Assembly: GCF_900115205.1 (NCBI RefSeq)
Contig: NZ_FOYQ01000002.1
Coordinates: 1 to 64,000, forward strand
DNA length: 64,000 nucleotides
Source of the DNA: Robiginitalea myxolifaciens
GTDB lineage: Bacteria; Bacteroidota; Bacteroidia; Flavobacteriales; Flavobacteriaceae
Direction: 5' to 3'
Part shown: one piece after another, positions 51,928-62,064 of the stretch
Layout of the letters: each line of letters starts with the position of its first letter
Position numbering within the stretch: position 1 is the first letter of the stretch
The notes under the pieces: generated by a model
What the model was told of the DNA's origin: nothing
Database searches by the model: none
What the model saw: only the letters and a program-made list of their open reading frames with translations
Program-made: the position numbers and the translations under genes

Positions 51928-53361
51928 ATGAAATTCAGGTTTCTGGCTTTACTGCTGGCGGGAATCGCACCAGGTTTATTTGGTCAGGATGCCGTGGAAC
52001 TTCCTCCGGATCTGCGTTCGCATAACCTGTTATATACCAATCCCAGCATTTTTAATCCAGCCTTTTCTACCGATCAGGTTACACCGCATCAGGTTGGATT
52101 CTGGACACGCTGGCAATGGCAAACCCCTGATACCGACCCGACTACCCTCCTGGTTAATTACGTAGGGCGCAGCCGGGATTTTGCGTACGGCGGCGGTTTC
52201 TTTCAAAATAATACTTCCATTTACCGGCAAACAGGAGGTTTGCTGCACTATGCCTTTGATATTCCCCTGGGAGAGACCTCGAGCATTACCTTCGGGGCCA
52301 ACCTTTTTGGGTTTATGCAGGAGTTGTCCGACGCCTCTTTATTTCTGGAGGAACCTATTTCCCCTTTTATAGACGATCGGGACCAGTTTATTTTGCAACT
52401 ATCGCCGGCCATTCAGTTAAACATTGACCAGTTTGGCCTGGCTGTGTTTTCCGACAACCTCTTTGATTTTAATGTAACTACCAGCGGGGCAGTTACTGAG
52501 TCAAACGAAAAGATTATCGGGGGAATGCTGCACTATACCTTCCCCCTGGAAGGCAATGATAGCAATAGCCCGACTTTCTTTCGCCCCATGGTTTATGTCA
52601 AGAGTATTCCGACATACGATACACAACTCGGCCTTAACCTGATCTGGTCTGCTTCCCGTTACTGGCTGCAAGGCGGATACAATTCCTTTTACGGGCCATC
52701 AGGAGGATTAGGAGGTAAGTTCTTCAAGCGACTCAATTTAGGAGCTATTGTGGAGTATGCCACAGACAATGCGCCGGAAGGTGAAGAACTGACCTATGAA
52801 CTGGTGGCTTCCCTGGATCTCGGTCCTTTGGACGGTCGCAAGAAGGTTGTCGGTTTCGATGTGGAGGAAGAAGAGGAACCTTCCGCGGAAGAAGAATTGG
52901 CCGCTGCAGCACGCCTGGATTCTATCCAACGCGCCGAAGCTGCACAGGAGTTGGCCCTGCAACGCCAGCGTGACTCCCTGGATGCAGTGCGCCGAGCGGC
53001 TGAATTGGCCGAAGCCCGACGTGTTCAGGATTCGATTCAACAAGCCGAAGAAGCGCGACTCGCTCGTGAAGAGGTTGTGGTACCCGAAGAAGGGGAGCGC
53101 TATCAGGAAGTCAGCGAAGCAGGCCTGGAGCCAGGCTATTACCTGATTGCCAATGTCTTTGGCACCAAACGATATTTCGATGCCTTTATGGCCGACCTGC
53201 GTAAACAGGGGATTGAACCCTTATCCTTCTATCGCGAGGCCAACAAGTACAACTATGTTTACCTCAGGCGTTATGATTCCATAGAGGAGGCCAGAAGGGC
53301 GCGTAATTCAAAGTTTGGCGGGAAATATAACGGAGATCTGTGGATCTTCAGGGTGCGCTAA
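51928..53361 (+). CDS. PorP/SprF-type T9SS outer membrane protein with coiled-coil and SPOR-like C-terminus
   Basis: A 477-residue protein in three parts. After a signal peptide (1-20), residues 21-300 form a PorP/SprF beta-barrel (NPSIFNPAFST and GGGFFQNNTSIYR; such proteins help anchor type IX cargo and gliding adhesins). Residues about 306-395 are Ala/Glu/Arg-rich with three DS(I/L)-led repeats of 18-19 residues, likely coiled coil. The last 75 residues (YYLIANVFGTKRYFDAFMAD, later YVYLRRYDSIEEARRA) look like a SPOR peptidoglycan-binding domain. Usual PorP proteins are about 300-350 residues. Confidence 0.82.
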   Translation: MKFRFLALLLAGIAPGLFGQDAVELPPDLRSHNLLYTNPSIFNPAFSTDQVTPHQVGFWTRWQWQTPDTDPTTLLVNYVGRSRDFAYGGGFFQNNTSIYRQTGGLLHYAFDIPLGETSSITFGANLFGFMQELSDASLFLEEPISPFIDDRDQFILQLSPAIQLNIDQFGLAVFSDNLFDFNVTTSGAVTESNEKIIGGMLHYTFPLEGNDSNSPTFFRPMVYVKSIPTYDTQLGLNLIWSASRYWLQGGYNSFYGPSGGLGGKFFKRLNLGAIVEYATDNAPEGEELTYELVASLDLGPLDGRKKVVGFDVEEEEEPSAEEELAAAARLDSIQRAEAAQELALQRQRDSLDAVRRAAELAEARRVQDSIQQAEEARLAREEVVVPEEGERYQEVSEAGLEPGYYLIANVFGTKRYFDAFMADLRKQGIEPLSFYREANKYNYVYLRRYDSIEEARRARNSKFGGKYNGDLWIFRVR

Positions 53362-53402
53362 TTCACTTCAAACGCACAATAATCCGAAAATCGAGAAGCA
53401 TA

Positions 53403-53999
53403 TTATTTGGAGAGTTCCTGCTTGAGGAGCAACTCCAGATAGGTCATGGTATTCAGCAGGTACTTGCGGTCGGACATTACAGTTGCCATAGCTACAGCGC
53501 CCTGAATCATGGTGTAGAGTTGTCGGGCAAAGGCCAGCGGCGGCACCGGTAGTTTAATCTGATTTTTTTTCGCGCCGTTTTCCAGCACCAGGGCAATCAT
53601 GCCTTCAATGTTTCGGGAAGTCTCCCGGGCAGCGGCGGCAAGTTGGCGGTGGTTGTATTGTGCATCCACGCCTACGTTGAGTACCGGACATCCCCCCATT
53701 TTTAGGGTAAAGGTGTCGTAATGCCTGTAGAATTCGGTAAGCCCCATTAGAGTCTCCATGGCATGCTCTCCTGAGTCGAGTACTTCCTGAAGCGCTGTTA
53801 AAAGCAAATCCCGGTTATACTGAAAGGCACGAAGGGCGAGATCGTCCTTGTTTTCGAAATTTCCGTAAAGTGCTCCTTTAGTAAGTCCTGTAGCCTCGGT
53901 AAGATCGCTCATACTCGTTCCCACGTAGCCCTGCCGATTGAAGATTGGGGCGACCGTTTCAATAATAAAGGCGGTAGTCCTTTCGGCTTTGGTGGTCAT
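53403..53999 (-). CDS. TetR/AcrR family transcriptional regulator
   Basis: A 198-residue repressor-like protein. The N-terminal helix-turn-helix is seen in APIFNRQGYVGTSMSDLTEATGLTKGALYGNFENKDDL (in pieces), with the usual YxxFxNKxxL end. The ligand-binding part is unlike any family I know; it has a Cys-Pro pair (GGCPVLN) near the middle. It is not beside an efflux pump, so its target is unclear. ATG at 53999; a GTG at 54029 is possible. Confidence 0.9.
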   Translation of the reverse strand: MTTKAERTTAFIIETVAPIFNRQGYVGTSMSDLTEATGLTKGALYGNFENKDDLALRAFQYNRDLLLTALQEVLDSGEHAMETLMGLTEFYRHYDTFTLKMGGCPVLNVGVDAQYNHRQLAAAARETSRNIEGMIALVLENGAKKNQIKLPVPPLAFARQLYTMIQGAVAMATVMSDRKYLLNTMTYLELLLKQELSK

Positions 54000-54052
54000 T
54001 GAGCTTTGCTTTTGCTGCAAATTTCTCACAAGATACGGGAAGGGTTCAAAGA

Positions 54053-54088
54053 ATACAAAAATAAAAACCCCCGACTACAGTCGGGGGT
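54053..54088 (-). terminator. clpB terminator
   Basis: A perfect 9-bp stem (54068-54076 with 54079-54087), very GC-rich, followed on the minus strand by TTTTTATTTTT. It lies 45 bases after the clpB stop. Confidence 0.9.
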
Positions 54089-54132
54089 AATTCTCCTTAA
54101 TTCGTTGCGATTTACTGGTGTTCCGGGAGGAC

Positions 54133-56730
54133 TCAGACCAGTTCCCCCTGGTTTCTGAAAACCAATTCATCTTCAAAAGCATCGATCAACACAATGCTCT
54201 CCGCACTGATTTTCCCCGCCAGGATTTCCTTGGAGAGCGCGTTGAGCACTTCCTTTTGGATCAATCGCTTTATCGGACGGGCCCCGTATTGGGGATCGAA
54301 ACCTTTTGCCGCCAGATAGTCCACTGCCTGATCTGTTGCATCGATCGTAATATTCTGTCCGGCAAGCATCTTGCGCACTCCATCGAGTTGCAAGCGCACC
54401 ACTTCCCGGATGTCCTCCTGGTTCAGCGGAGTGAACATAATGATATCGTCGATACGGTTGAGGAACTCCGGCCGGATAGTCTTACGCAACAGCCCCAGTA
54501 CTTCGACCCGGGCAGCTTCGGTTGCGCTGTAAATGTCGGTAAAACTCTCAAACTTCTCCTGAATAATGGAGCTTCCCATATTACTGGTCATAATTATGAT
54601 GCTGTTCTTAAAGTCAGCAACACGCCCCTTATTGTCAGTCAGGCGTCCTTCATCGAGTACCTGCAACAGGATATTGAAGGTATCGGGGTGGGCTTTCTCG
54701 ATTTCGTCGAGAAGGATTACCGAATAGGGCCGTCTCCTCACCGCTTCGGTCAATTGTCCGCCTTCGTCGTACCCAACATAACCTGGAGGGGCACCCACCA
54801 ACCGGCTCACCGCATGGCGTTCCTGATACTCACTCATGTCTATGCGCGTAATGGCATTCTCATCATCAAAGAGATAAGCGGCCAATGTTTTGGCCAGCTC
54901 GGTTTTTCCTACCCCGGTAGTCCCCAGGAACAGGAAGGACCCAATCGGTCTTTTAGCGTCTTGCAAGCCTGCACGACTCCTGCGGATAGCATCGGATACA
55001 GCTACTATGGCCTCCTGTTGTCCTACCACGCGCTTGTGCAATACATCCTCGAGCTGGAGGAGTTTATCGCGCTCGCTTTGTAGCATTTTTGTTACCGGGA
55101 TCCCTGTCCACTTCGCAACCACTTCAGCAATATCGTCCTGGGTTACCTCTTCCTTAATCAGCGTCCCGGCCTGCTGTTGCTCAGCCAGGGTTTGCTGCAG
55201 GGATTCCAGACGGGATTCCGACTCCTTGATTTTTCCATAGCGCAATTCGGCAACCAACCCGTAGTCTCCATTGCGTTCTGCGCGTTCGGCCTCGAGGCGA
55301 AAACCTTCAATGTCCTGCTTGGTTTTTTGGATGGCATCGACTACCTCTTTTTCCTGCTCCCACTGGGCAAAGATTTCGTTGCGCTCCTCCCGGGCATTGG
55401 CGAGATCAACATTGAGCGCTTTGAGTTTGATTTCATCGTTTTCGCGCTTAATAGCTTCGATTTCAATTTCCAATTGCATGATCCGGCGATCCAGTGCATC
55501 GAGTTCCTCAGGCTTGGAATTTATTTCCATTCGCAGCTTGGAAGCCGCTTCATCCATAAGGTCAATTGCTTTGTCCGGCAGGAATCGATTGGTGATGTAG
55601 CGCTGCGACAAATGAACCGCCGCGATTACTGCTTCGTCTTTAATTCGCACTTTGTGGTGCGCTTCATATTTTTCTTTCAATCCCCGCAGGATGGAAATGG
55701 CACTTTCGGTATCGGGCTCGTCCACAGTTACCTTCTGGAAACGACGTTCCAGAGCTTTGTCCTTTTCAAAGTACTTCTGGTATTCATCCAGGGTGGTAGC
55801 TCCAATAGCGCGGAGCTCTCCGCGGGCAAGGGCAGGTTTCAGGATATTTGCAGCATCCATGGCTCCCTGACCACCTCCGGCACCCACCAGGGTGTGGATT
55901 TCGTCAATAAAGAGCACAATATTGCCGTCGGAGCCGGTAACTTCCTTGATGACTGCCTTGAGTCGTTCTTCGAATTCCCCCTTGTACTTGGCACCTGCGA
56001 TCAGTGCACCCATATCCAGGGAGTAGATAATTTTATCCTTTAGATTTTCGGGGACATCGCCCTGAACGATTCTATGGGCCAGGCCCTCGGCAATGGCTGT
56101 TTTACCGGTTCCGGGCTCCCCCACAAGCATGGGGTTGTTCTTAGTCCTTCGGGAGAGGATTTGGAGGATTCGCCGGATTTCCTCGTCCCGGCCAATTACG
56201 GGATCCAATTTCCCCTTGTCGGCTAAATCGTTCAAATTTCTGGCGTATTTCTCCAGGGAATTATAGGTTTCCTCAGCGCCCTGGGAAGTTACCTTGCTAC
56301 CTTTACGCATCTCCGCTATAGCCTGTTTTAGATCCTTTTCATTCATTCCCTGATCCTTGAGGATACGCGAAATTTTGGACTTGGTTTGAAACAGACTCAA
56401 TAGCAGATGCTCCAGGGAAACGTATTCATCTCCCATTTTTGTAGCAATACTCACCGCACCGTTCACGGCATTTCCAGCCTCTCGGGAAAACATAGTCTCT
56501 CCGCCGCTAACTTTGGGGAAAGATTCCAATTCCTTATCCAGGATTTGCGCAGTAACCTCCGGCTTAATATTGAGTTTTTTCAGGAGGAAGGGAAGGACGT
56601 GCTCATCTACCAGGGTAATCGCCTTGTAAATGTGCTCAGCTTCTACTTGCTGGTGTCCGAGCTCCTGGGCAAGGGCTTGTGCCTGCCCGAGGGCCTCCTG
56701 TGATTTTATAGTAAATTTATTTATGTTCAT
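54133..56730 (-). CDS. clpB: ATP-dependent disaggregase ClpB
   Basis: An 865-residue Hsp100 chaperone that pulls proteins out of aggregates with DnaK. The Clp N domain (1-145) is followed by AAA-1 with Walker A GEPGTGKT (204-211) and Walker [12 protein letters not shown], the long middle coiled coil (about 400-525), AAA-2 with [12 protein letters not shown] near 604 and [11 protein letters not shown]. The ATG at 56730 fits the N domain; an upstream in-frame codon at 56778 is rejected. Facing it is the redox protein gene ytxJ. Confidence 0.97.
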   Translation of the reverse strand: MNINKFTIKSQEALGQAQALAQELGHQQVEAEHIYKAITLVDEHVLPFLLKKLNIKPEVTAQILDKELESFPKVSGGETMFSREAGNAVNGAVSIATKMGDEYVSLEHLLLSLFQTKSKISRILKDQGMNEKDLKQAIAEMRKGSKVTSQGAEETYNSLEKYARNLNDLADKGKLDPVIGRDEEIRRILQILSRRTKNNPMLVGEPGTGKTAIAEGLAHRIVQGDVPENLKDKIIYSLDMGALIAGAKYKGEFEERLKAVIKEVTGSDGNIVLFIDEIHTLVGAGGGQGAMDAANILKPALARGELRAIGATTLDEYQKYFEKDKALERRFQKVTVDEPDTESAISILRGLKEKYEAHHKVRIKDEAVIAAVHLSQRYITNRFLPDKAIDLMDEAASKLRMEINSKPEELDALDRRIMQLEIEIEAIKRENDEIKLKALNVDLANAREERNEIFAQWEQEKEVVDAIQKTKQDIEGFRLEAERAERNGDYGLVAELRYGKIKESESRLESLQQTLAEQQQAGTLIKEEVTQDDIAEVVAKWTGIPVTKMLQSERDKLLQLEDVLHKRVVGQQEAIVAVSDAIRRSRAGLQDAKRPIGSFLFLGTTGVGKTELAKTLAAYLFDDENAITRIDMSEYQERHAVSRLVGAPPGYVGYDEGGQLTEAVRRRPYSVILLDEIEKAHPDTFNILLQVLDEGRLTDNKGRVADFKNSIIIMTSNMGSSIIQEKFESFTDIYSATEAARVEVLGLLRKTIRPEFLNRIDDIIMFTPLNQEDIREVVRLQLDGVRKMLAGQNITIDATDQAVDYLAAKGFDPQYGARPIKRLIQKEVLNALSKEILAGKISAESIVLIDAFEDELVFRNQGELV

Positions 56731-56838
56731 TTCAATGGGTATCTTCGTTCTGCCCAAGGATGGCAAATACCTTTCCAATTCGGAAAGCAGCCATTTTGAC
56801 AGTAATTCAATGGAAATTACCAGACAAAAGGACAGTTT

Positions 56839-57204
56839 ATGAAGCTTGGAAGTCTATTCAAATCCGGAAGAGGAGATAAGCCTGTATTCCCCTGGAAGCC
56901 ATTAAATCAGGAGGAACAATTGGAGCAGTTACTACAGGATAGCGCGGATCGTCCACAAGTTGTATTCAAACACAGCACCCGCTGTGGGATCTCGTCAATG
57001 ATGCTCAGGCGCTTTGAGAATATTTGGATAAACGAAGAAGGGGCCGATTTTTACTATCTGGATTTAATCAGTTTTAGAGGTTTGTCTGCAATGATAGCCG
57101 ATAAGAGCGGGGTACGCCATGAATCTCCCCAGGTACTCATTTTTGAAAACGGTCAGGTAAAAGCCGTCGCCTCCCATTCGGCGATAGGCGAATTGAGTTT
57201 GTAG
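56839..57204 (+). CDS. ytxJ: YtxJ-type bacillithiol-linked redox protein
   Basis: A 121-residue thioredoxin-fold protein with a single active cysteine, Cys49 in KHSTRCGISS, in place of a CxxC pair; HESPQVLIFENGQ is the cis-Pro region. Family members act as monothiol bacilliredoxins in organisms that make bacillithiol. It is divergent from clpB with 108 bases between starts and converges on a lipoprotein gene, sharing a terminator. Confidence 0.87.
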   Translation: MKLGSLFKSGRGDKPVFPWKPLNQEEQLEQLLQDSADRPQVVFKHSTRCGISSMMLRRFENIWINEEGADFYYLDLISFRGLSAMIADKSGVRHESPQVLIFENGQVKAVASHSAIGELSL

Positions 57205-57244
57205 CTGCAGGAACATAAATTTCCTTTGTGCTTATAAAGAGCAT

Positions 57245-57280
57245 AAAAAAAACCCGGCCGCTGGGGCCGGGTTTTGTTTT
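57245..57280. terminator. Bidirectional terminator between ytxJ and the lipoprotein gene
   Basis: A 9-bp stem (57251-57259 with 57265-57273), 5-base loop, A run on the left and TTTTGTTTTT on the right; works for both convergent genes. Confidence 0.92.
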
Positions 57281-57294
57281 TATGAATAGCTGAA

Positions 57295-58482
57295 TTATCT
57301 GAATCGCTGACCTGCGATAATCGATTTCAGTCGGGCTTTCAGGTCCTCTCCGGCATCATAGACCATTTGTTCATCCGAAGGGAATGGAACAGCGGCCAGG
57401 TCTAGCAATGCTACCAAATCATTGTCCAGCGCCCTGCGATCTCCATCGTAGTTGGCATAAACATGCTGAAATACGAATTCACTACTGAGTGGATAGGTAT
57501 TTACAGATTGCTTGGTCCTCAAGTCAATGAAATCCACATTTCCTGTAACCTGAGCAATTTTCTGCTGGGTAAACTGATAGAAATTACAGCGTACCGTTCG
57601 GAAGCGATCTACCTCAATCTTGTTCCCAAGACTGTCTTTGACCACATTACCTTCTTCGTCGAGCAGGAATTGCTTCCCATCTTTAATCTGGCGTTCCTTA
57701 ACTACCTGACGCTCGCTTACCTGCTCCGGAGATATTTGGATATTCCGGAAGGCCAGTTGCATCTCGTAGTCATATTCCACACCTTCCAACGGATTGGTGT
57801 GGTAGGAAGTCCACAGGTCGTTCAACCCATAGGTATTGAAATTCAGTAATTCCTCTTCCAGGCGCTGAGGAACGATTTGCTGGGTATCATTGATCATTTT
57901 TACCCGAACGAAATCCTGTCCGCGTCGGTGCGCCTCTTCCATGATCTCTTTGACGTTGCCATACCCTGGATTAATCTCCTCCAGATAGGCAAAATCATCA
58001 TATGCCTCGCGGTAGTCGTATTTGCTACTCGCATTGGTAAAGAGGTTACGGGCATTCTGGAACAAATAATCAGAGAGTTCGTCCCGTGTCGAAAGAATCT
58101 GAGAATCGTAGTTCGAGAATTGGAAACGCGCCTGTCTGTTTTCCTCATATACCGGAAGCGGCATAAGCGGGCGGATCCTGTTTTGTAAATCCTTCAGGGC
58201 ACCGTACTTCTTATAGATCGATTCCAGGTGGGCAGGATTTCCATCTTGCTCGAGGAAATTGATCTCCTGAAGTTCACGCGAGGTGTATTTGGCGTAGGCC
58301 TCCTCCAATAGAAGGACGTAAGCCTGATTCCCCTTACGGGTTTTGTTATCGGCCAAATTGCTTATCGCACGGTTTATTGCCTGTTGGTAATTTCCGGTAT
58401 TAACGGCTTCCTGTGTCTTCTTGACCCCTCCACAGGAGATCGCCAAGGCCAGGATAGAAACATAGAGTAGTGTCTTTTTCAT
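57295..58482 (-). CDS. Lipoprotein of unknown function with TPR-like N-terminus
   Basis: A 395-residue lipoprotein. The signal ends in LAISCGG (Cys near 17) and is followed by a helical segment (EAVNTGNYQQAINRAISNLADNK in pieces) that resembles a TPR unit. The rest is soluble, with FRTVRCNFYQFTQQKIAQVTG and LRTKQSVNTYPLSSEF blocks of beta character. I do not recognise the family. Monocistronic, 95 bases after the fahA stop. Confidence 0.75.
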   Translation of the reverse strand: MKKTLLYVSILALAISCGGVKKTQEAVNTGNYQQAINRAISNLADNKTRKGNQAYVLLLEEAYAKYTSRELQEINFLEQDGNPAHLESIYKKYGALKDLQNRIRPLMPLPVYEENRQARFQFSNYDSQILSTRDELSDYLFQNARNLFTNASSKYDYREAYDDFAYLEEINPGYGNVKEIMEEAHRRGQDFVRVKMINDTQQIVPQRLEEELLNFNTYGLNDLWTSYHTNPLEGVEYDYEMQLAFRNIQISPEQVSERQVVKERQIKDGKQFLLDEEGNVVKDSLGNKIEVDRFRTVRCNFYQFTQQKIAQVTGNVDFIDLRTKQSVNTYPLSSEFVFQHVYANYDGDRRALDNDLVALLDLAAVPFPSDEQMVYDAGEDLKARLKSIIAGQRFR

Positions 58483-58616
58483 GATGGTTGTCTTTTGGGG
58501 TTTGAACGTAGCAGGTTCCAAGGGTCATGCCAAAACCGATCATGAATAGAACGAATTTCGATTAAAGTTCGTATAATCTCGTCGAAATCGCTGAAAATAA
58601 GAAGTTTGCGCTATGC

Positions 58617-59894
58617 TTAAGGCAGGGCAGCAAGTAATTCGGTACGGACTTCTCCAAAACCAATCCGGCGTCCGTCTTTCTCACAGAATCCGCGCATTAC
58701 GACGGTATCTCCATCTTCAAGGAAGGAGCGGGACTCCCCGTTTTCCAGGGTAATCGGATTTTTACCACCCCAGCTCAATTCGAGCATGGAACCATAGGAA
58801 TCAGGCGTTTTCCCGGAAATGGTTCCCGATCCCATCATGTCCCCGCTATTGACCTTACAGCCATTAACGGTGTGGTGCGCCAGTTGCTGGGCCATGGTCC
58901 AGTACATATGCTTGAAATTAGACCGGCAAATGGTTTGTGCAACGCCATTTCGGGGTTTCAGGTCTACCTCGAGTTGAATATCGAAACTCCTGTCTCCCTG
59001 CTGTTGCAGATAGGGCAGGGGTTCCGGATGCTGAGCGGGACTTTCGGTTCGGAAGGGCTCCAGGGCGTCCAGGGTTACAATCCAGGGGGAAATTGAAGAG
59101 GCAAAGTTTTTAGCGAGAAATGGCCCAAGGGGTACATATTCCCATTTTTGGATATCCCGGGCACTCCAGTCATTAAAAACCACCAAACCAAAAATGTAAT
59201 CCTCGGCTTCTCCAATAGGAATCGGTTCGCCCATCTTATTGGCATCGGTGGTAATGAATGCCATCTCCAATTCAAAGTCGACGCGTTTTGACGGCCCGAA
59301 TACCGGAGCATCTGCTCCGGGAGGCATCGTTTGCCCCTTAGGTCGGCGGATTGCTGTGCCACTGGGCACTATAGTAGAACTCCTGCCATGGTAGCCAACA
59401 GGGAGGTGTAACCAGTTAGGCATCAGTGCTTTATCCGGGTCCCGGAACATACTGCCTACATTGGTTGCGTGCTCCTTACTGGAGTAGAAGTCGGTATAAT
59501 CCCCGATTTGGACCGGAAGCTGCATTTCGATTTCCTCCAGGGAAAAAAGGATAACATTCCGGTGTCCTTCATTATCGCGAAGCTCAGCATTCGTAGCATC
59601 GAAGACTTCTGCGATTCGGTTGCGCACCAGCCTCCAGGTTTTTTTACCGTCAGATATAAAGTCGTTCAAGGTGTCCTGCAGGAATATATCATCGGTCAGA
59701 GGAATGTCGCTGAAGTATCCTAACTGGTGCATGGCGCCCAGGTCAATGGCCGTGTCACCGATACGGGTTCCGATGGTAATCACATCGTCCCGGGTAAGAA
59801 AAACGCCGAAGGGAATATTCTGAATTGGAAAATCGGAATTAGCAGGGACTTCTATCCAGGAGGTACGTTGCGGATCGTTGGCTTTAAGGGGCAT
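58617..59894 (-). CDS. fahA: Fumarylacetoacetase
   Basis: A 425-residue enzyme for the last step of tyrosine breakdown, giving fumarate and acetoacetate. The metal and catalytic residues are in [16 protein letters not shown] (Asp135 metal, His142 base), and [20 protein letters not shown] closes the domain. The ATG at 59894 is chosen over an in-frame start at 59948 that would lie beyond the promoter. No other tyrosine-pathway gene is adjacent; glyA is divergent. Confidence 0.95.
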   Translation of the reverse strand: MPLKANDPQRTSWIEVPANSDFPIQNIPFGVFLTRDDVITIGTRIGDTAIDLGAMHQLGYFSDIPLTDDIFLQDTLNDFISDGKKTWRLVRNRIAEVFDATNAELRDNEGHRNVILFSLEEIEMQLPVQIGDYTDFYSSKEHATNVGSMFRDPDKALMPNWLHLPVGYHGRSSTIVPSGTAIRRPKGQTMPPGADAPVFGPSKRVDFELEMAFITTDANKMGEPIPIGEAEDYIFGLVVFNDWSARDIQKWEYVPLGPFLAKNFASSISPWIVTLDALEPFRTESPAQHPEPLPYLQQQGDRSFDIQLEVDLKPRNGVAQTICRSNFKHMYWTMAQQLAHHTVNGCKVNSGDMMGSGTISGKTPDSYGSMLELSWGGKNPITLENGESRSFLEDGDTVVMRGFCEKDGRRIGFGEVRTELLAALP

Positions 59895-59929
59895 ATGGAT
59901 TGTTAATTGTCTTTTGATAAATTTCCATT

Positions 59930-59937
59930 CAAATATA
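59930..59937 (-). promoter_or_regulatory. -7 element TATATTTG for fahA
   Basis: A perfect TAnnTTTG on the minus strand, 35 bases before the fahA ATG and 32 bases from the opposing glyA box. Confidence 0.55.
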
Positions 59938-59969
59938 TCATTTTCCAAGGTTAAAGCAGGTCCAATTTG

Positions 59970-59977
59970 TACTTTTA
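59970..59977 (+). promoter_or_regulatory. Candidate -7 element TACTTTTA for glyA
   Basis: One mismatch to TAnnTTTG, 26 bases before the glyA ATG; it supports the start at 60004 rather than the in-frame ATG at 59878. Confidence 0.45.
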
Positions 59978-60003
59978 GCGCTTATTTAAAAGTTGGCAGA
60001 ACT

Positions 60004-61275
60004 ATGCGTCGAGACACCGAAATTTTTGAACTGATTGAACAGGAAAAAGAGCGTCAGATAAACGGATTGGAGTTAATTGCTTCGGAGAACTTTACAAGCC
60101 CGCAAGTAATGGAAGCCTCCGGTTCGGTGTTGACCAATAAGTACGCCGAAGGATATCCTGGGAAACGTTATTACGGCGGATGCCAGGTAGTCGATCAGGT
60201 GGAGAATCTGGCCAGAGATCGTGCTAAGGCGCTGTTTGGTGCAGTCTACGCTAATGTTCAGCCCCATTCGGGAAGCCAGGCTAATGCAGCGGTTTACCAG
60301 GCTTGCCTGAAACCCGGAGACACCATTCTCGGGTTTGATCTCGCTCATGGAGGACACCTCACCCATGGTTCCCCGGTAAACTTCTCCGGGAAACTGTACC
60401 GTCCGGTGTTCTATGGAGTAGATAAGGAAACCGGAAGACTGGATTACGATGAGATTGCCCGGATAGCCAGTGAGGAGAAGCCTAATTTGATTATTGCCGG
60501 GGCTTCGGCCTATTCCAGAGATATGGATTTTGCCCGCTTTCGGGAGATTGCAGATAGTGTTGGCGCCCTGTTGCTGGCCGATGTCTCCCATCCTTCCGGG
60601 CTGATCGCTAAAGGAATCCTGAATGATCCTATTCCCCACTGTCATTTCGTTACCACGACTACACATAAAACCCTTCGGGGTCCACGAGGCGGGATGATCC
60701 TGATGGGTGAGGATTTTGAGAACCCCTTCGGCATTAAACTAAAGAATGGAAATCTGCGATCGATGTCCTCCTTGATAGATCTGGCCGTGTTTCCAGGAAA
60801 CCAGGGAGGTCCTCTGGAACATATCATCGCCGCGAAAGCGGTGGCTTTTGGTGAGGCACTGACCGATGAATTCCTGCATTACATTATCCAGGTTCAAAAG
60901 AATGCCAAGGCAATGGCCGCTGCCTTCGTTGCCCGTGACTACCAATTGATTTCAGGGGGTACGGATAACCACATGATGCTCATAGACTTACGCAATAAGA
61001 ATATTACGGGGAAGGATGCGGAGAAGGCGCTCGAGGCGGCTGATATTACCGCCAATAAGAACATGGTTCCTTTTGACACGCAGAGCCCATTTGTTACCTC
61101 AGGTATCCGTTTCGGAACGGCCGCCATTACCACACGTGGCCTAAAGGAAGCCGATATGGAAACCGTAGTGGAGCTAATCGATCAGATTATTCAAAATCCG
61201 GATTCTGAAGCAGTAAGCGCTTCTGTTCGCAAGGCAGTAAACGCCCTGATGCAAGATCGTCCGCTCTTTGCTTAA
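60004..61275 (+). CDS. glyA: Serine hydroxymethyltransferase
   Basis: A 423-residue PLP enzyme that turns serine and tetrahydrofolate into glycine and methylene-tetrahydrofolate, the main one-carbon source. The PLP lysine is Lys222 in [14 protein letters not shown], Asp193 and His196 lie in [10 protein letters not shown], and QPHSGSQAN is at 87-95. The DVSHPSG form instead of the common DMAHxAG is usual for Bacteroidota. ATG at 60004; the upstream frame lies in fahA antisense. Confidence 0.97.
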   Translation: MRRDTEIFELIEQEKERQINGLELIASENFTSPQVMEASGSVLTNKYAEGYPGKRYYGGCQVVDQVENLARDRAKALFGAVYANVQPHSGSQANAAVYQACLKPGDTILGFDLAHGGHLTHGSPVNFSGKLYRPVFYGVDKETGRLDYDEIARIASEEKPNLIIAGASAYSRDMDFARFREIADSVGALLLADVSHPSGLIAKGILNDPIPHCHFVTTTTHKTLRGPRGGMILMGEDFENPFGIKLKNGNLRSMSSLIDLAVFPGNQGGPLEHIIAAKAVAFGEALTDEFLHYIIQVQKNAKAMAAAFVARDYQLISGGTDNHMMLIDLRNKNITGKDAEKALEAADITANKNMVPFDTQSPFVTSGIRFGTAAITTRGLKEADMETVVELIDQIIQNPDSEAVSASVRKAVNALMQDRPLFA

Positions 61276-61284
61276 GGAGGAATC

Positions 61285-61926
61285 TTATTTGGAAGTATTC
61301 AAAAACTGAACTTCCTCTACCTGTAGGGTGCGGCTTTTGAGATCATAAATCCAGGCCCTGTCATCGCATTCGTAGTAGAGCGACCAGAAACCGGCATCCG
61401 GGAGGTTTTCGACCTGGTCCGAATCTTCGTTCATCCCGTAAACGGAAGGAAATATTTCCGAGGGGAAACCAAGGATCTCATGGCTTAGGTTGTCGTAATG
61501 TTTTCGTAGCAGGCTAAACGTATTTTGCCAGATATCCGAAACACTGCGGGAGTGGCTTTTCTGCAATACCAACTGGCAATCGCTAAAACTCACTGTAAGT
61601 TCTTCAATATCCGTGTCCTTACCATTTGAGAGGGACATCAGATCCAGATGTTGGGTTAATTCCAGGAATACATGTTTGCTGTCGCGATGCGGCTGTCCCC
61701 AGGTGGAATCTTCACCGTTGTAATATTCCAGCAATTGATTCAGGGATAGGGGGGAGTCCAGATGAAGGACCAGTCCAATATCATTGTAGGGACCAACTAA
61801 TTGTTGAACCTGTAGTTTCCCGAAGCCAACACGCTCAATAAAACACTTCAATGCGGGCAGGCCTTCGATCCGGGGTTGGGAAATAAGGGCTTGTGTAACT
61901 TGTTCTGAATTCTGACGCTCGTTCAT
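61285..61926 (-). CDS. Unknown cytosolic protein downstream of glyA
   Basis: A 213-residue acidic protein with no signal peptide or membrane helix. Predicted alternating strands (FWSLYYECDDRAWIYDL near the C-terminus, LVLHLDSPLSLNQLLEYYNG in the first third) give no family I know. Codon use looks like its neighbours. It converges on glyA with 9 bases between stops. Function unknown. Confidence 0.68.
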   Translation of the reverse strand: MNERQNSEQVTQALISQPRIEGLPALKCFIERVGFGKLQVQQLVGPYNDIGLVLHLDSPLSLNQLLEYYNGEDSTWGQPHRDSKHVFLELTQHLDLMSLSNGKDTDIEELTVSFSDCQLVLQKSHSRSVSDIWQNTFSLLRKHYDNLSHEILGFPSEIFPSVYGMNEDSDQVENLPDAGFWSLYYECDDRAWIYDLKSRTLQVEEVQFLNTSK

Positions 61927-61959
61927 AGGAATTCATTCTAGCATATGACAGACATCAAT

Positions 61960-61967
61960 CAAAGCTA
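61960..61967 (-). promoter_or_regulatory. -7 element TAGCTTTG
   Basis: A perfect TAnnTTTG on the minus strand, 33 bases before the ATG at 61926. It fits independent transcription of the unknown gene. Confidence 0.45.
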
Positions 61968-62064
61968 GGAGGAATTCTTCAAGGTCAACTATATAAAACC
62001 CTTAGATTTTCTATGGTTTTTGTGGTGAATAGGGTGTTAATAAGGCGATTGCAGGGGAGGTTAC

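Noticed and set aside
54118-55083. 321-codon open frame on the plus strand
   Set aside because: It lies wholly antisense to clpB, has no family features, and clpB is certain.
55177-56043. 288-codon open frame on the plus strand
   Set aside because: Another antisense shadow of clpB, with Phe/Leu/Ile-rich sequence typical of reversed coding DNA.
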